NCBI GenBank assembly: GCA_049276455.1
Contig: JBASWL010000208.1
Location: forward strand, 1-64,000
Direction of reading: 5' to 3'
Length of the DNA stretch: 64,000 nt
From: Georgfuchsia sp049276455
Lineage (GTDB): Bacteria; Pseudomonadota; Gammaproteobacteria; Burkholderiales; Rhodocyclaceae
Shown here one piece after another: positions 27,048-36,306 of the stretch. Made by a program: the position numbers and the translations under genes. Positions within the stretch are counted from its first letter, which is position 1. Every line of letters begins with the position of its first letter. The notes beneath the pieces were generated by a model. That model made no database searches. It saw only the letters and a list, made by a program, of their open reading frames with translations, and was not told where the DNA came from.

Positions 27048-28964
27048 CTACTGTAGCAAGGTTTCCAGCGCTTCCTGAGTTTGCAGCCAGCGCCCTTCGG
27101 CGGTTTCAATCGATTGCGCGAGCTCGGCCTGGCGCTTGAGCAGTTGTTCGAGCAGGATGCGATCCGGATTCGTATACAGCGCCGGATCGGCGATGCGCGT
27201 ATCTAGCAGCGCTTTCTCCTTTTGCCAGCCGGCGACCTGCCTTTCCAGTTTCTCGGCTTCCTTGCGCAAGTTGCGCTGTTCGGCAATGGCTTTGTCAGTG
27301 AGGGTCGGTGCCGCCTCGCGGCGCGCAGGTTTTTCTTGTGCCGTCGTCTTTAGTTCGTTCCTCAGATCGCTTTTTTGCGTCGCCAGCAGTTTTGCGTAGT
27401 CGTCGAGGTCGCCGTCGAAAATCTGCGCCTTGCCGTTGCCGACCAGATACAGCGTATCGGCGGTGGTGCGCAGCAAGTGGCGGTCATGCGAAACGAGAAT
27501 CACGCCGGCATCGGTTTCCTGCAGGGCAAGCGTCAGCGCTTCGCGCATTTCGAGGTCGAGGTGGTTGGTTGGTTCGTCGAGCAGCAGCAGGTTGGGCCGT
27601 TGCCAGATCAGGATCGCCAGGGCGAGGCGCGATTTTTCGCCGCCCGAAAAGCGTCCGCATGGCGATTCGGACATGGCACCACGGAAATCGAAACCACCGA
27701 GAAAGTCGCGCAAGTCCTGCTCGCGCGCGCGACCGCCCAGGTCGCGCTCTAGGCGGATCATGTGTTGCAGGGGCGATTCGTCGGGCCGCAACTGTTCGAG
27801 CTGGTGCTGGGCAAAATAGCCAATGGCGAGTCCCTTGCCTTCGAGACGCTCGCCCGCGAGCGGTGCCAGTTCGCCGGCCAGCAGTTTCACCAGCGTCGAC
27901 TTGCCGGCGCCGTTGGCGCCCAGCAACGCGATGCGCTCGCCGGGACGGATGGTGAGCTGGATGTTGTCGAGGATATGCGTGCTGCCATAGCCTGCCGATG
28001 CTTGATGCACGGTGAGCAGCGGATCCGGGCTTGACTTCGGATCGCGAAAGCGAAATGTAAACGGCGTATCGACGTGCGCGGCGGCTACCTCTTCCATGCG
28101 TGCCAGCGCCTTGATGCGGCTTTGCGCCTGACGTGCCTTGGTGGCCTTGGCACGGAAGCGCTCGATGTAGCTATGCAGGTGCGCGATCTCGCGCTGCTGC
28201 TTTTCGTACATGCCCTGCTGCAGGGCGAGGCGTTCGGCACGCGTGCGTTCGAAAGTGGTGTAGTTGCCGCTATACAGCCTGATCTGGTTCTGTTCGAGGC
28301 TAAGTACGTGATCGGCAATCGCATCGAGGAAATCGCGGTCATGCGAAATCAGCAGCAGCGTGCCCTGATAGCGCTTGAGCCAGCCTTCGAGCCAGAGCAC
28401 GGCATCGAGGTCGAGGTGGTTGGTCGGCTCGTCAAGCAGCAGCAGGTCGGAGCGGCACATCAGCGCTCGCGCCAGATTGAGGCGCACACGCCAGCCGCCG
28501 GAAAACTCTGCCACGGCGCGCGTAAAGTCGGCATCGGAAAAGCCTAGGCCATGCATCAAGGCCGCAGCGCGGGAGTTGGCCGCGTAGCCGTCGATCTCGC
28601 CATAGCGCGCATGCAGGGAGCCGATACGTTCGCCGAAATGCGCTTCGTCATGGGTTTCTTCTGCCACGGCGAGATCGCGCTCGATCTGGCGCAATTCAAT
28701 ATCGCCGTCGAGCACGAATTCCAGCGCCGCATCCGGCAGGGCCGGCGTTTCCTGTGCCACATGGGCGATGGTCCAGCTGCGCGGAAATTCCAGATCGCCG
28801 GCTTCGATGTGCAGTTCGCCGCGCAGCAGGGCGAAGAACGATGACTTGCCTGAGCCATTGGCGCCAGTGAGGCCGACTTTCCAGCCCGGATGCAGTTGCA
28901 GGCTGGCGCCTTCGGCCAGCACGCGGCTGCCTCGGCCGAAGGAGAGATTGCGCAGGAGGATCAT
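27048..28964 (-). CDS. uup: ABC-F ATPase Uup
   Basis: A 638-residue cytoplasmic ABC-F protein with two ATPase domains and no membrane part. First domain: Walker A GANGSGKSSFF, signature FSGGWRVRLNLARAL, Walker B LLLDEPTNHLDL. Second: GANGAGKSTLVKLL, FSGGEKSRLALAIL, LLLDEPTNHLDL. A C-terminal coiled coil (about 545-638, KAIAEQRNLRKEAEKLERQ) is the Uup-specific DNA-binding arm. Uup affects replication-fork and ribosome-related processes. Its last 166 bp occur a second time at 24051-24216. It lies 3 bp after ybiT on the same strand. Confidence 0.95.
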   Translation of the reverse strand: MILLRNLSFGRGSRVLAEGASLQLHPGWKVGLTGANGSGKSSFFALLRGELHIEAGDLEFPRSWTIAHVAQETPALPDAALEFVLDGDIELRQIERDLAVAEETHDEAHFGERIGSLHARYGEIDGYAANSRAAALMHGLGFSDADFTRAVAEFSGGWRVRLNLARALMCRSDLLLLDEPTNHLDLDAVLWLEGWLKRYQGTLLLISHDRDFLDAIADHVLSLEQNQIRLYSGNYTTFERTRAERLALQQGMYEKQQREIAHLHSYIERFRAKATKARQAQSRIKALARMEEVAAAHVDTPFTFRFRDPKSSPDPLLTVHQASAGYGSTHILDNIQLTIRPGERIALLGANGAGKSTLVKLLAGELAPLAGERLEGKGLAIGYFAQHQLEQLRPDESPLQHMIRLERDLGGRAREQDLRDFLGGFDFRGAMSESPCGRFSGGEKSRLALAILIWQRPNLLLLDEPTNHLDLEMREALTLALQETDAGVILVSHDRHLLRTTADTLYLVGNGKAQIFDGDLDDYAKLLATQKSDLRNELKTTAQEKPARREAAPTLTDKAIAEQRNLRKEAEKLERQVAGWQKEKALLDTRIADPALYTNPDRILLEQLLKRQAELAQSIETAEGRWLQTQEALETLLQ

Positions 28965-28967
28965 GCG

Positions 28968-30599
28968 CTATTCAATACCCTGGCTCGCCAGGTATTCCTC
29001 ATACGTGCCGCGGTAATCGACGATGCTGTGATCCTCGCGAATTTCGATAATGCGCGTTGCCAGCGAGGATACGAACTCGCGGTCGTGGGAGACGAAGATC
29101 AAGGTGCCGGGGAATTTTTCCAGGCCGGTATTCAATGACTCGATGGATTCCATGTCGAGGTGGTTGGTCGGCTCATCCATCAGCAAGACGTTGCGGCGCA
29201 GGAGCATCAGCTTGCCAAACAATATGCGGCCCTGCTCGCCGCCGGAGATGACCTTGACCGATTTCCTCACTTCGTCGCCCGAAAACAGCAGGCGGCCAAG
29301 CGTGCCACGAATCAGGGTCTCGACATCACCACCGTCGTAACCGCCTTCGCGCACCCATTGCTTGATCCAGTCAGTGAGTGCTTCGCCCCCAACAAAATCG
29401 TCGGCGTGATCCTGCGCAAAGTAGCCAGTCCGGGCTTTTTCGGCCCACTTCACCGTGCCGTGCTGCGGCGTCAGGCCGCCCAGTGCGGCACCAGCCATGA
29501 GGCGCAGCAGCGTAGTCTTGCCGATGCCGTTCTCGCCGATGATGGCCACCTTGTCACCAGCATCGATGGTGATGCCAAAATTCTTGATGATCGGCAACTT
29601 GGGATCGTAGCCGAAGGTGAGCTTCTCAACCTCGACGGCGTGGCGATGCAGTTTATCCTTCTCGTCGTACTCGAAGCGGATCCACGGATACTGACGCGAG
29701 GACGGCTTCATGTCCTCGACCTTGATCTTCTCGATCTGCTTGGCACGGCTGGTAGCCTGGCGTGCCTTCGACTTGTTGGCGGAGAAGCGGCGCACAAACT
29801 CCTGCAACTCGGCGACTTTTTCCTTGGCCCTGGCATTGTCCTTGGTCAGCTGCGCGCGCGCCTGGGTCGATGCCTCCATGTAGTCGTCGTAATTGCCCGG
29901 ATAAACCTGGATGCGACCGTAATCCAGATCGGCCATGTGCGTACACACCTGATTCAGGAAGTGGCGATCATGGGAGATGATGATCATGCTGCTGTTGCGC
30001 TCGTTGAGCACATTCTCGAGCCAGCGGATGGTGTTGATGTCGAGGTTGTTGGTCGGTTCGTCGAGCAGCAGGATGTCGGGGTTGGCAAACAACGCCTGAC
30101 AGAGCAGTACGCGCAGCTTCCAGCCTGGCGCCACTTCACGCATCGGACCATCGTGCTGTTCGGTGGGAATGCCGACCCCGTGCAGCAATTCGCCGGCGCG
30201 CGCTTCTGCTGTGTAGCCGTCGTATTCGGCGAACTTGCCTTCCAGTTCTGCCGCGTGCATGTAGTCTTCTTCGCTCGCCTCCGGGTTGGCATAGATGGCA
30301 TCCTTTTCCTGCATGCAGGCCCACATCTCGGCATGGCCCATCAGGATCAAATCGAGCACACGTACATCTTCGTACCCGAACTGGTCCTGCCTGAGGAAGG
30401 CCATGCGCTCGCCGGTATCAAGCGAGACATTGCCGGCTGACGGCTCCAGCAGGCCGGCGAGGATCTTCATGAACGTGGTCTTGCCCGAACCGTTGGCACC
30501 GATCAGGCCGTAACGGTTGCCCTCGCCAAATTTAACGGAAACGTTCTCGAACAGGGGCTTGGCCCCGAACTGCATGGTGATATTGGAAGCAACGAGCAT
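28968..30599 (-). CDS. ybiT: ABC-F ATPase YbiT
   Basis: A 543-residue ABC-F protein nearly collinear with E. coli YbiT, starting MLVASNITMQFGAKPLFENV. Walker A motifs are GANGSGKTTFM and GENGIGKTTLL; signature regions are REVAPGWKLRVLLCQALF and ISGGEQGRILFGKLM; Walker B motifs are LLLDEPTNNLD and LLMDEPTNHLD. The interdomain linker (about 245-305) carries FSANKSKARQATSRAKQI, typical of translation-factor ABC-F proteins that bind the ribosomal E site. The ATG at 30599 was chosen by homology; the frame is open upstream. Confidence 0.95.
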   Translation of the reverse strand: MLVASNITMQFGAKPLFENVSVKFGEGNRYGLIGANGSGKTTFMKILAGLLEPSAGNVSLDTGERMAFLRQDQFGYEDVRVLDLILMGHAEMWACMQEKDAIYANPEASEEDYMHAAELEGKFAEYDGYTAEARAGELLHGVGIPTEQHDGPMREVAPGWKLRVLLCQALFANPDILLLDEPTNNLDINTIRWLENVLNERNSSMIIISHDRHFLNQVCTHMADLDYGRIQVYPGNYDDYMEASTQARAQLTKDNARAKEKVAELQEFVRRFSANKSKARQATSRAKQIEKIKVEDMKPSSRQYPWIRFEYDEKDKLHRHAVEVEKLTFGYDPKLPIIKNFGITIDAGDKVAIIGENGIGKTTLLRLMAGAALGGLTPQHGTVKWAEKARTGYFAQDHADDFVGGEALTDWIKQWVREGGYDGGDVETLIRGTLGRLLFSGDEVRKSVKVISGGEQGRILFGKLMLLRRNVLLMDEPTNHLDMESIESLNTGLEKFPGTLIFVSHDREFVSSLATRIIEIREDHSIVDYRGTYEEYLASQGIE

Positions 30600-30775
30600 G
30601 GCGACTAGCGAAAGAAGGCTTTTTTGCAAAGACGCAATTTTACGGGGAAAATAGCAGCACTTAGCGCTAAATGCCGCTTGCGCGCTCATTGAACCGCGAT
30701 TCGTCGTGTCGGCCTCTTTAAAATAGCCGGCTTGTGGCCCCCCTTTCTGCAAACCATTCCCATCAGGAACTGCCC

Positions 30776-31822
30776 ATGCTGACCTGCCGCCATTTACTTC
30801 TGTTGCCGCTTGTTTTTTCCGTCTTTCTGCCTGCACCTTCAATCGCGGATACCGTGGTCGTGAGCAGTGGCGAGCGCCTCGGCGGCAAGATTCTGCACAA
30901 GGGAAAGAATACGCTGACGCTACAGACCGACTATGCCGGGAAAATCAAGATCCAATGGGACAAGATCGTATCGATCACGACCGATGAACCGGTAATCATT
31001 CAGCTCGATGGCGTCGACCAGCCTCTCAAGGCGATTCTCAATGATGGGGGCGATTCCGACCGTATTGCATTGGCCCATTACGACGATAAAACAGAAATGA
31101 GGGAGGTAAAAAACATCCCCCTCGCTCATATTCTCTATATCAACCCGAACCCTGATGAGACTCCCAACGGCATTGCCTACAAGGGCCGTGTCAATCTGGC
31201 GCTGACCAATACGTCCGGCAACAGCAGTAGCAGTTCGCTCCTCGCCGAAACCGAATTCAAGGCCCGTGCCAGGAGTTTCCGCTACGGCATCAATGCACGG
31301 GGCAGTCGCGGCGAAACCTCCGGCGAAGTGACCAGCTCGAACTGGCTGGTGGCCGGGAACTACGATCACTTTCTCGATCCGGGGCACTTCCTCTATGGCC
31401 GGGCATCGGTGGAGCGCGACATCTTCAAGGATATCGGCCAGCGCTATGTCGTGGGCGGCGGTTACGGCCTGCAACTGATCGACAGGGAGCGGACACAACT
31501 TTCCGTCCGCAGCGGGCTCGATTACGTGGTGACAAATCACATCAGTGACGGCAGCGAAGGCAACCCGTCGCTCGGCTGGGGCGTGAAATTCACACATCGA
31601 CTGGAAGCCTATCCCGTCGAGGTTTTCCACGATCAGGACGGCTTTTTGAATGTGAACGATACCAATGAAATCACCCTGCGCACCCGCAGTGGCCTGCGTG
31701 TGCCGCTCATGGCAGGCCTCACGGCAACTTCCCAGATCAATGTCGACTGGGAACACCAACCTGCTCCGGGCAGGAAATCGACTGATTCGGTGCTGCTGCT
31801 GGGTCTGGGTTACGAGTGGTAA
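30776..31822 (+). CDS. DUF481 outer-membrane-type protein
   Basis: A 348-residue exported protein. The signal peptide (MLTCRHLLLLPLVFSVFLPAPSIA) is followed by a small domain (about 25-115) resembling SH3-like repeats (VVVSSGERLGGKILHKGKNTL), then a DUF481 beta-rich region (about 145-348) with alternating hydrophobic strands ending in LLLGLGYEW, an aromatic C-terminus typical of outer-membrane barrels. Function is unknown. It is divergent from ybiT. An ATG at 30734 is also in frame, but the signal peptide favours 30776. Confidence 0.85.
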   Translation: MLTCRHLLLLPLVFSVFLPAPSIADTVVVSSGERLGGKILHKGKNTLTLQTDYAGKIKIQWDKIVSITTDEPVIIQLDGVDQPLKAILNDGGDSDRIALAHYDDKTEMREVKNIPLAHILYINPNPDETPNGIAYKGRVNLALTNTSGNSSSSSLLAETEFKARARSFRYGINARGSRGETSGEVTSSNWLVAGNYDHFLDPGHFLYGRASVERDIFKDIGQRYVVGGGYGLQLIDRERTQLSVRSGLDYVVTNHISDGSEGNPSLGWGVKFTHRLEAYPVEVFHDQDGFLNVNDTNEITLRTRSGLRVPLMAGLTATSQINVDWEHQPAPGRKSTDSVLLLGLGYEW

Positions 31823-31912
31823 CCGCTCGGTCACAAGACCAGATGCATCCCTGTGCCGTGCACATGGGGCGAAGCTGCATCAAGCGCTATTCGGATGACG
31901 TAAACTCCGGGC

Positions 31913-33076
31913 ATGGAAACTACGAATCCCCTTGATATCGCCTTTCGCGGTCAGGTATTTACCCCCCCCGAAGTGGTGGAACGCATGCTCGCCCTGCGCC
32001 GCAACCAGGGCCGGGTGCTGGAACCAGCCTGCGGCGACGGCGCTTTCTCTTCTTGCCTGCCGGATTGTGTTGCCATAGAAGTCGATCCCGCGATATCCCC
32101 ACCCTATGCGCAGGTGCTCGATTTCTTTGCCTACCCCGAGTCGGAGCTATTCGACACCATCATCGGCAACCCGCCCTATGTAAAGGCGCGCGACATCCTG
32201 CCCGACACGCGCAAGCGCCTTGACTCGCGATTGCTCAACGGTCATTCCAACCTCAGCCTGCATTTCATCGAGAAATGCGTGCGCCATCTCAAGCCCGGCG
32301 GCGAGTTGATCTTCATCACGCCGCGCGACTTTCTTAAAGCCACCGGCGCGGCGCAACTCAATACCTGGCTGTTCGAGCAGGGCACCATCACCGACTTCGA
32401 AGATCTCGGCGACGCGCGTATCTTTGCCGCTGCCACGCCGAATTGCGCGATCTGGCGCTTCGAGAAAGGCAATCTCTCGCATCGCACCAACAATGGTCGA
32501 CGCATGACCTTGTGTGGCGGGCAGTTGCTGTTCGCTCGCGGCATTTACAGCATACCTCTGGCCAACGTATTCAGCGTCCGGGTCGGCGCAGTGTCGGGCG
32601 CCGACGATATCTTCACCAATGCTGTACTGGGCAATGCCGATTTTGTCTGCTCGAAAACAGCCGCAACGGGCGAGCTGCGGCGCATGATTTTTGATCTGCC
32701 ACTGCCCGAGCTTGAGGCACACAAAGAGAGGTTGCTGGCGCGGCGCGTCACCAAATTCGATGAAAACAACTGGTGGAAGTGGGGTCGCCTTCACCATATC
32801 TCCGATGCGCCGCGCATCTATGTCAACCACAAGACGCGTAATTTGCAGCCTTTCTTCCTCAACGATTGCAGGAACTATGATGGCTCGGTACTCGCCCTGT
32901 TCCCGCATAAGAAGACATTGGACCCGACCGCGATGCAACAACTCACGGCGCTGCTCAATGACGTTGACTGGGCCGAGCTTGGCTTTATTTGCGACGGACG
33001 CTATTTGTTCTCGCAACGCAGCCTCGAACAGTCGCCGCTGCCCGAGTGCTTTGCGCCATTTGCCGTTCATTTCTAG
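31913..33076 (+). CDS. NPPY-type N6-methyltransferase, probably DNA-directed
   Basis: A 387-residue methyltransferase of the gamma/TaqI-like group. It begins FRGQVFTPPEVVERML, the usual motif X-region start of adenine methylases, followed by motif I VLEPACGDGAF and motif IV IIGNPPYVKARD (catalytic NPPY). A downstream portion (about 200-387) could be target recognition. No restriction endonuclease or specificity subunit lies beside it; neighbours are a DUF481 protein and gshA. It may be an orphan DNA methylase, or act on another substrate, since NPPY also occurs in protein glutamine methylases. Confidence 0.8.
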   Translation: METTNPLDIAFRGQVFTPPEVVERMLALRRNQGRVLEPACGDGAFSSCLPDCVAIEVDPAISPPYAQVLDFFAYPESELFDTIIGNPPYVKARDILPDTRKRLDSRLLNGHSNLSLHFIEKCVRHLKPGGELIFITPRDFLKATGAAQLNTWLFEQGTITDFEDLGDARIFAAATPNCAIWRFEKGNLSHRTNNGRRMTLCGGQLLFARGIYSIPLANVFSVRVGAVSGADDIFTNAVLGNADFVCSKTAATGELRRMIFDLPLPELEAHKERLLARRVTKFDENNWWKWGRLHHISDAPRIYVNHKTRNLQPFFLNDCRNYDGSVLALFPHKKTLDPTAMQQLTALLNDVDWAELGFICDGRYLFSQRSLEQSPLPECFAPFAVHF

Positions 33077-33127
33077 TTAATGGGGCTGGTGTAACATCGG
33101 CCCCGGTTTCCCTCTGGCTATCCCTTC

Positions 33128-34420
33128 ATGGTTCCCCATCTCACCACTGCACTAACTGGCCCGCTGCTTGATCTGGAGAAGCGCTTCATCGACAGCGGCG
33201 CCGAGATCGAACAATGGCTGCGTCGGCAGTGGCAGGAACATTCGCCGCTGTTCTACGCTTCGGTGGACTTGCGCAACTCCGGCTTTAAACTGGCGCCGGT
33301 CGATACCAACCTGTTCCCCGGTGGCTTCAATAATCTCAATCCGGAATTTCTGCAGCTCTGCGTGCAGGCGACGATGGTGGCGATCGAGAAAATCTGCCCC
33401 AATGCAAAAGACCTGCTGCTGATCCCGGAGAACCATACCCGCAACCAGTATTATTTGCAAAACGTCGCACGGTTGGCTTCGATCCTGCGCCACACCGGCC
33501 TCAATGTGCGCATAGGTTCGCTGTTGCCCGACATCAGCAGCGCGACCACGCTGAACCTCGACGATGGCCAGACCCTGATGCTGGAACCGTTGCAACGCAT
33601 CGGCCTGGGCGGCAGCCGCCTAGGCCTTGATGGCTTCGATCCCTGCGCGATCCTGCTCAACAACGATCTCTCCTCAGGCGTGCCGGAGATATTGAAGAAC
33701 ATTGACGATCAGTTCCTGCTCCCGCCGCTGCATGCCGGTTGGCATGTGCGGCGCAAGTCGAGGCATTTCCAGGCCTACAGCGAAGTGGCAAGTGACTTCG
33801 CAGCTTATCTCAGCATTGATCCATGGTTGATCGATCCGCTGTTCGGCGTCTGCGGCGAAATCAATTTTCAGGAGCATGCCGGCGAGGAATGCCTGGCCGC
33901 GAACGTTGACATGTTGCTGGCGCGCATCCGCACCAAGTACCTCGAATATGGCGTCAGGGATCAGCCCTTCGTCATCGTCAAGGCCGATGCCGGCACCTAC
34001 GGCATGGGCATCATGACCGTGCGAGACGCGAGCGAAGTCAAGGGACTGAATCGCCGTCAGCGCAACAAGATGGCAGTAGCGAAAGAGGGGCAACAGGTCA
34101 CAGAAGCCATCATTCAGGAAGGTGTTCCCACCTTTGAAACCGTCGATGGAGTGGTTGCTGAACCGGTGATTTACATGATCGACCGCTACGTTGTCGGCGG
34201 TTTCTACCGGGTCAACGATGCGCGTGGCCGTGATGAAAACCTGAATGCGCCGGGCATGCACTTCAAGCCACTCGCCTTCGAAACCGGCTGTCAGTTGCCC
34301 GACAGCGGCCAGGCGCCCGATGCGCCGCCCAACCGCTTTTACGCTTATGGCGTGGTGGCGCGCTTGGCGCTGCTGGCCGCCGCCATCGAACTTGAGCGCG
34401 CTGCACCCGTTGTTGCCTAG
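33128..34420 (+). CDS. gshA: Glutamate-cysteine ligase, Acidithiobacillus/betaproteobacterial type
   Basis: A 430-residue protein of the family TIGR02049, an alternative GshA unrelated in sequence to E. coli GshA, catalysing the first step of glutathione synthesis. Recognisable segments include SVDLRNSGFKLAPVDTNLFP, PENHTRNQYYLQN, the ATP-grasp-like KADAGTYGMGIMTV and VIYMIDRYVVGGFYRVN. In many betaproteobacteria gshB follows directly; here the next gene, 45 bp on, is a PTS EIIA and no gshB is in the window. Confidence 0.92.
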   Translation: MVPHLTTALTGPLLDLEKRFIDSGAEIEQWLRRQWQEHSPLFYASVDLRNSGFKLAPVDTNLFPGGFNNLNPEFLQLCVQATMVAIEKICPNAKDLLLIPENHTRNQYYLQNVARLASILRHTGLNVRIGSLLPDISSATTLNLDDGQTLMLEPLQRIGLGGSRLGLDGFDPCAILLNNDLSSGVPEILKNIDDQFLLPPLHAGWHVRRKSRHFQAYSEVASDFAAYLSIDPWLIDPLFGVCGEINFQEHAGEECLAANVDMLLARIRTKYLEYGVRDQPFVIVKADAGTYGMGIMTVRDASEVKGLNRRQRNKMAVAKEGQQVTEAIIQEGVPTFETVDGVVAEPVIYMIDRYVVGGFYRVNDARGRDENLNAPGMHFKPLAFETGCQLPDSGQAPDAPPNRFYAYGVVARLALLAAAIELERAAPVVA

Positions 34421-34465
34421 CACCTTTTCCGCAGACGGCCAGCACCGTTATTCTGAGAGGTATTT

Positions 34466-34855
34466 ATGATCGGTCTGTTTCTCATCACGCACACGACTTA
34501 CGGCGAATCGCTGATCCAGTGCGCCTGTCACGTGCTCAACAAGCGGCCTCCACAAGTAGCGCAACTAGGCGTTGCAGTGCAGGATGATCCCCTCGACCTG
34601 CTGCCGCTGGCGCGCGACATGATCAAACTTGTGGATTCCGGCGAGGGGGTGCTGATCATGACCGATGTCTACGGCGCAACGCCCGCCAACATAGCGATGA
34701 AGCTGCTGGAACCGGGGCGCATCGAGGGTCTCGCCGGCGTCAACCTGCCGATGCTGATACGTGCGCTAACCTACCGCGACAAGGACATGGAAACACTGGT
34801 AACGCGAGCCACCACCGGTGGTCGTGATGGCATCGTCAACATGTTGAAGCATTAG
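34466..34855 (+). CDS. PTS system EIIA component, mannose/fructose family
   Basis: A 129-residue EIIA-Man-type domain with the phospho-acceptor histidine at residue 9 (LITHTTYGESL) and the family pattern VLIMTDVYGATPANIA and NLPMLIRALTYRD. In betaproteobacteria this protein usually belongs to a regulatory PTS with HPr and enzyme I immediately downstream. Neither follows: an unrelated gene lies on the opposite strand. Either HPr and EI are elsewhere or the chain is incomplete. A good ribosome-binding site (GAGAGG) precedes the ATG. Confidence 0.9.
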   Translation: MIGLFLITHTTYGESLIQCACHVLNKRPPQVAQLGVAVQDDPLDLLPLARDMIKLVDSGEGVLIMTDVYGATPANIAMKLLEPGRIEGLAGVNLPMLIRALTYRDKDMETLVTRATTGGRDGIVNMLKH

Positions 34856-34943
34856 CGTCAGAGACAGTCCTCTTTACGCGGCTGATATAAAGGCCGCTGG
34901 ATTCTCAACACGTCAACAACTGTCGCTCCAATAGCTGGTTTCC

Positions 34944-35291
34944 TCATCCTGGTGGTTCGCGTTCCTCGCTTACGACAACCCCTTCAATGATTTCGCCGTC
35001 AACCTGGTCGCTACTTGACGACGCATCCATCGGTTCGTGTTGAGCCATGTAATCCATCTGCGCCTGAAGGTGTTTGCGTAACGCTCGTGTTTTCCACCAC
35101 CAATAGCCAAAGACCAGCAGCCCGACAACAGCGATAGCGGCAAGGATAATCAGCGAGAAGAAGAACCCGGCTACCAGCAACACGACACCCCCAATCATTG
35201 CAAACAGGGTGCCGAGCAGACCTCGGGCAGGTACGGGTGTTTTGTTGTCGAGCCGATTGTGCATCCGCAATGGGTCTCCGTCGAGCTTCAT
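34944..35291 (-). CDS. Small two-span membrane protein, unknown
   Basis: A 115-residue protein with two adjacent hydrophobic segments (about 24-44 and 46-66, GTLFAMIGGVVLLVAGFFF then ILAAIAVVGLLVFGYWWW), a basic stretch and an acidic, serine-rich tail (DASSSSDQVDGEIIEGVVV). A second in-frame ATG at 35264 would give a 106-residue product. It lies downstream of the qmcA-nfeD pair on the same strand, separated by 73 bp. I recognise no named family. Confidence 0.7.
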   Translation of the reverse strand: MKLDGDPLRMHNRLDNKTPVPARGLLGTLFAMIGGVVLLVAGFFFSLIILAAIAVVGLLVFGYWWWKTRALRKHLQAQMDYMAQHEPMDASSSSDQVDGEIIEGVVVSEEREPPG

Positions 35292-35364
35292 TTAAAGAAC
35301 CGCAATGTCACGGTTGCATTTTTGAACGTTCTTCTCCTGGCGCCCGCATAGTCAAAACGACAGG

Positions 35365-36276
35365 TTACGCTCGCTGCGAGCGCACCATTTGCATGGCCGA
35401 CGAGATCAGAGCCGACACCTCAGTCATGTTGCTGGGGACAATGAGGGTTGTAGTGGCATCCTCTGCCACTCTGGAATAGGCTTCTACTGCTTTTTCGGCA
35501 ACCTTCAATTGCACAGCGTCGCTGCCGCCGGGTTGGCTGATGGCCGCGGCAATTCGCTCGATTGCCTGGGCAGTGGCTTCGGCAACTGCGGTGATTGACT
35601 GTGCTTCGCCCTGGGCCTTGTTGATGACAGCCTGCTTTTCACCCTCGGAGCGGGCGATGAATGCCTCGCGCTCGCCAGTGGCGATGTTGATCTGTTCCTG
35701 GCGGCGACCTTCCGAGGCAGCAATCAGCGCACGCTTTTCGCGCTCGGCGGTAATTTGCTGCTGCATGGCATGCAGAATTTCCTTGGGAGGCGTCAGATCC
35801 TTGATCTCATAGCGCAATACTTTGACGCCCCAGTTCAGGGCAGCTTCGTCAATGGCCTGGACGACCTGGGCGTTGATGATGTCACGCTCTTCAAATGTCT
35901 TGTCCAGTTCCAGCTTGCCGATGACAGAACGCAGCGAGGTCTGCGCCAACTGCGAAATCGCCATGATGTAGTTGCTGGAACCATAGCTGGCGCGCATGGC
36001 ATCCGTCACCTGAAAATACAGAATGCCGTCCACCTGCAACTGGGTATTGTCACGCGTGATGCAGACCTGGCTGGGGATATCCAGCGGAACTTCCTTGAGC
36101 AGATGCTTGTAGGCAACCTGGTCCACAAAAGGCACCAGAAAACTCAGCCCTGGCGTCAATGTGCATCTGTATTTCCCGAGGCGCTCGACGACCCAGGCGT
36201 GCTGCTGAGGCACCACTTTTATCGAACGTGAGATGAATAACGCTGCGACCACAAACAGGATGACTGCTATTTCCAT
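35365..36276 (-). CDS. qmcA: SPFH/Band 7 stomatin-like protein QmcA
   Basis: A 303-residue protein with one N-terminal membrane anchor (about 2-18), an SPFH/band 7 domain (about 20-180, VPQQHAWVVERLGKY, TRDNTQLQVDGILYFQV) and a long coiled-coil region rich in Ala, Glu and Arg (about 185-270), ending in SSAMQMV. It forms membrane microdomain scaffolds and often works with NfeD, which is encoded 30 bp upstream on the same strand. Confidence 0.94.
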   Translation of the reverse strand: MEIAVILFVVAALFISRSIKVVPQQHAWVVERLGKYRCTLTPGLSFLVPFVDQVAYKHLLKEVPLDIPSQVCITRDNTQLQVDGILYFQVTDAMRASYGSSNYIMAISQLAQTSLRSVIGKLELDKTFEERDIINAQVVQAIDEAALNWGVKVLRYEIKDLTPPKEILHAMQQQITAEREKRALIAASEGRRQEQINIATGEREAFIARSEGEKQAVINKAQGEAQSITAVAEATAQAIERIAAAISQPGGSDAVQLKVAEKAVEAYSRVAEDATTTLIVPSNMTEVSALISSAMQMVRSQRA

Positions 36277-36306
36277 TTTATTCTCCGGTTATTCATTCAA
36301 AAATAT

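Noticed and set aside
30600..30842. N-terminal extension of ybiT
   Set aside because: YbiT homologues start exactly at MLVASN; the extension covers the divergent promoter region.
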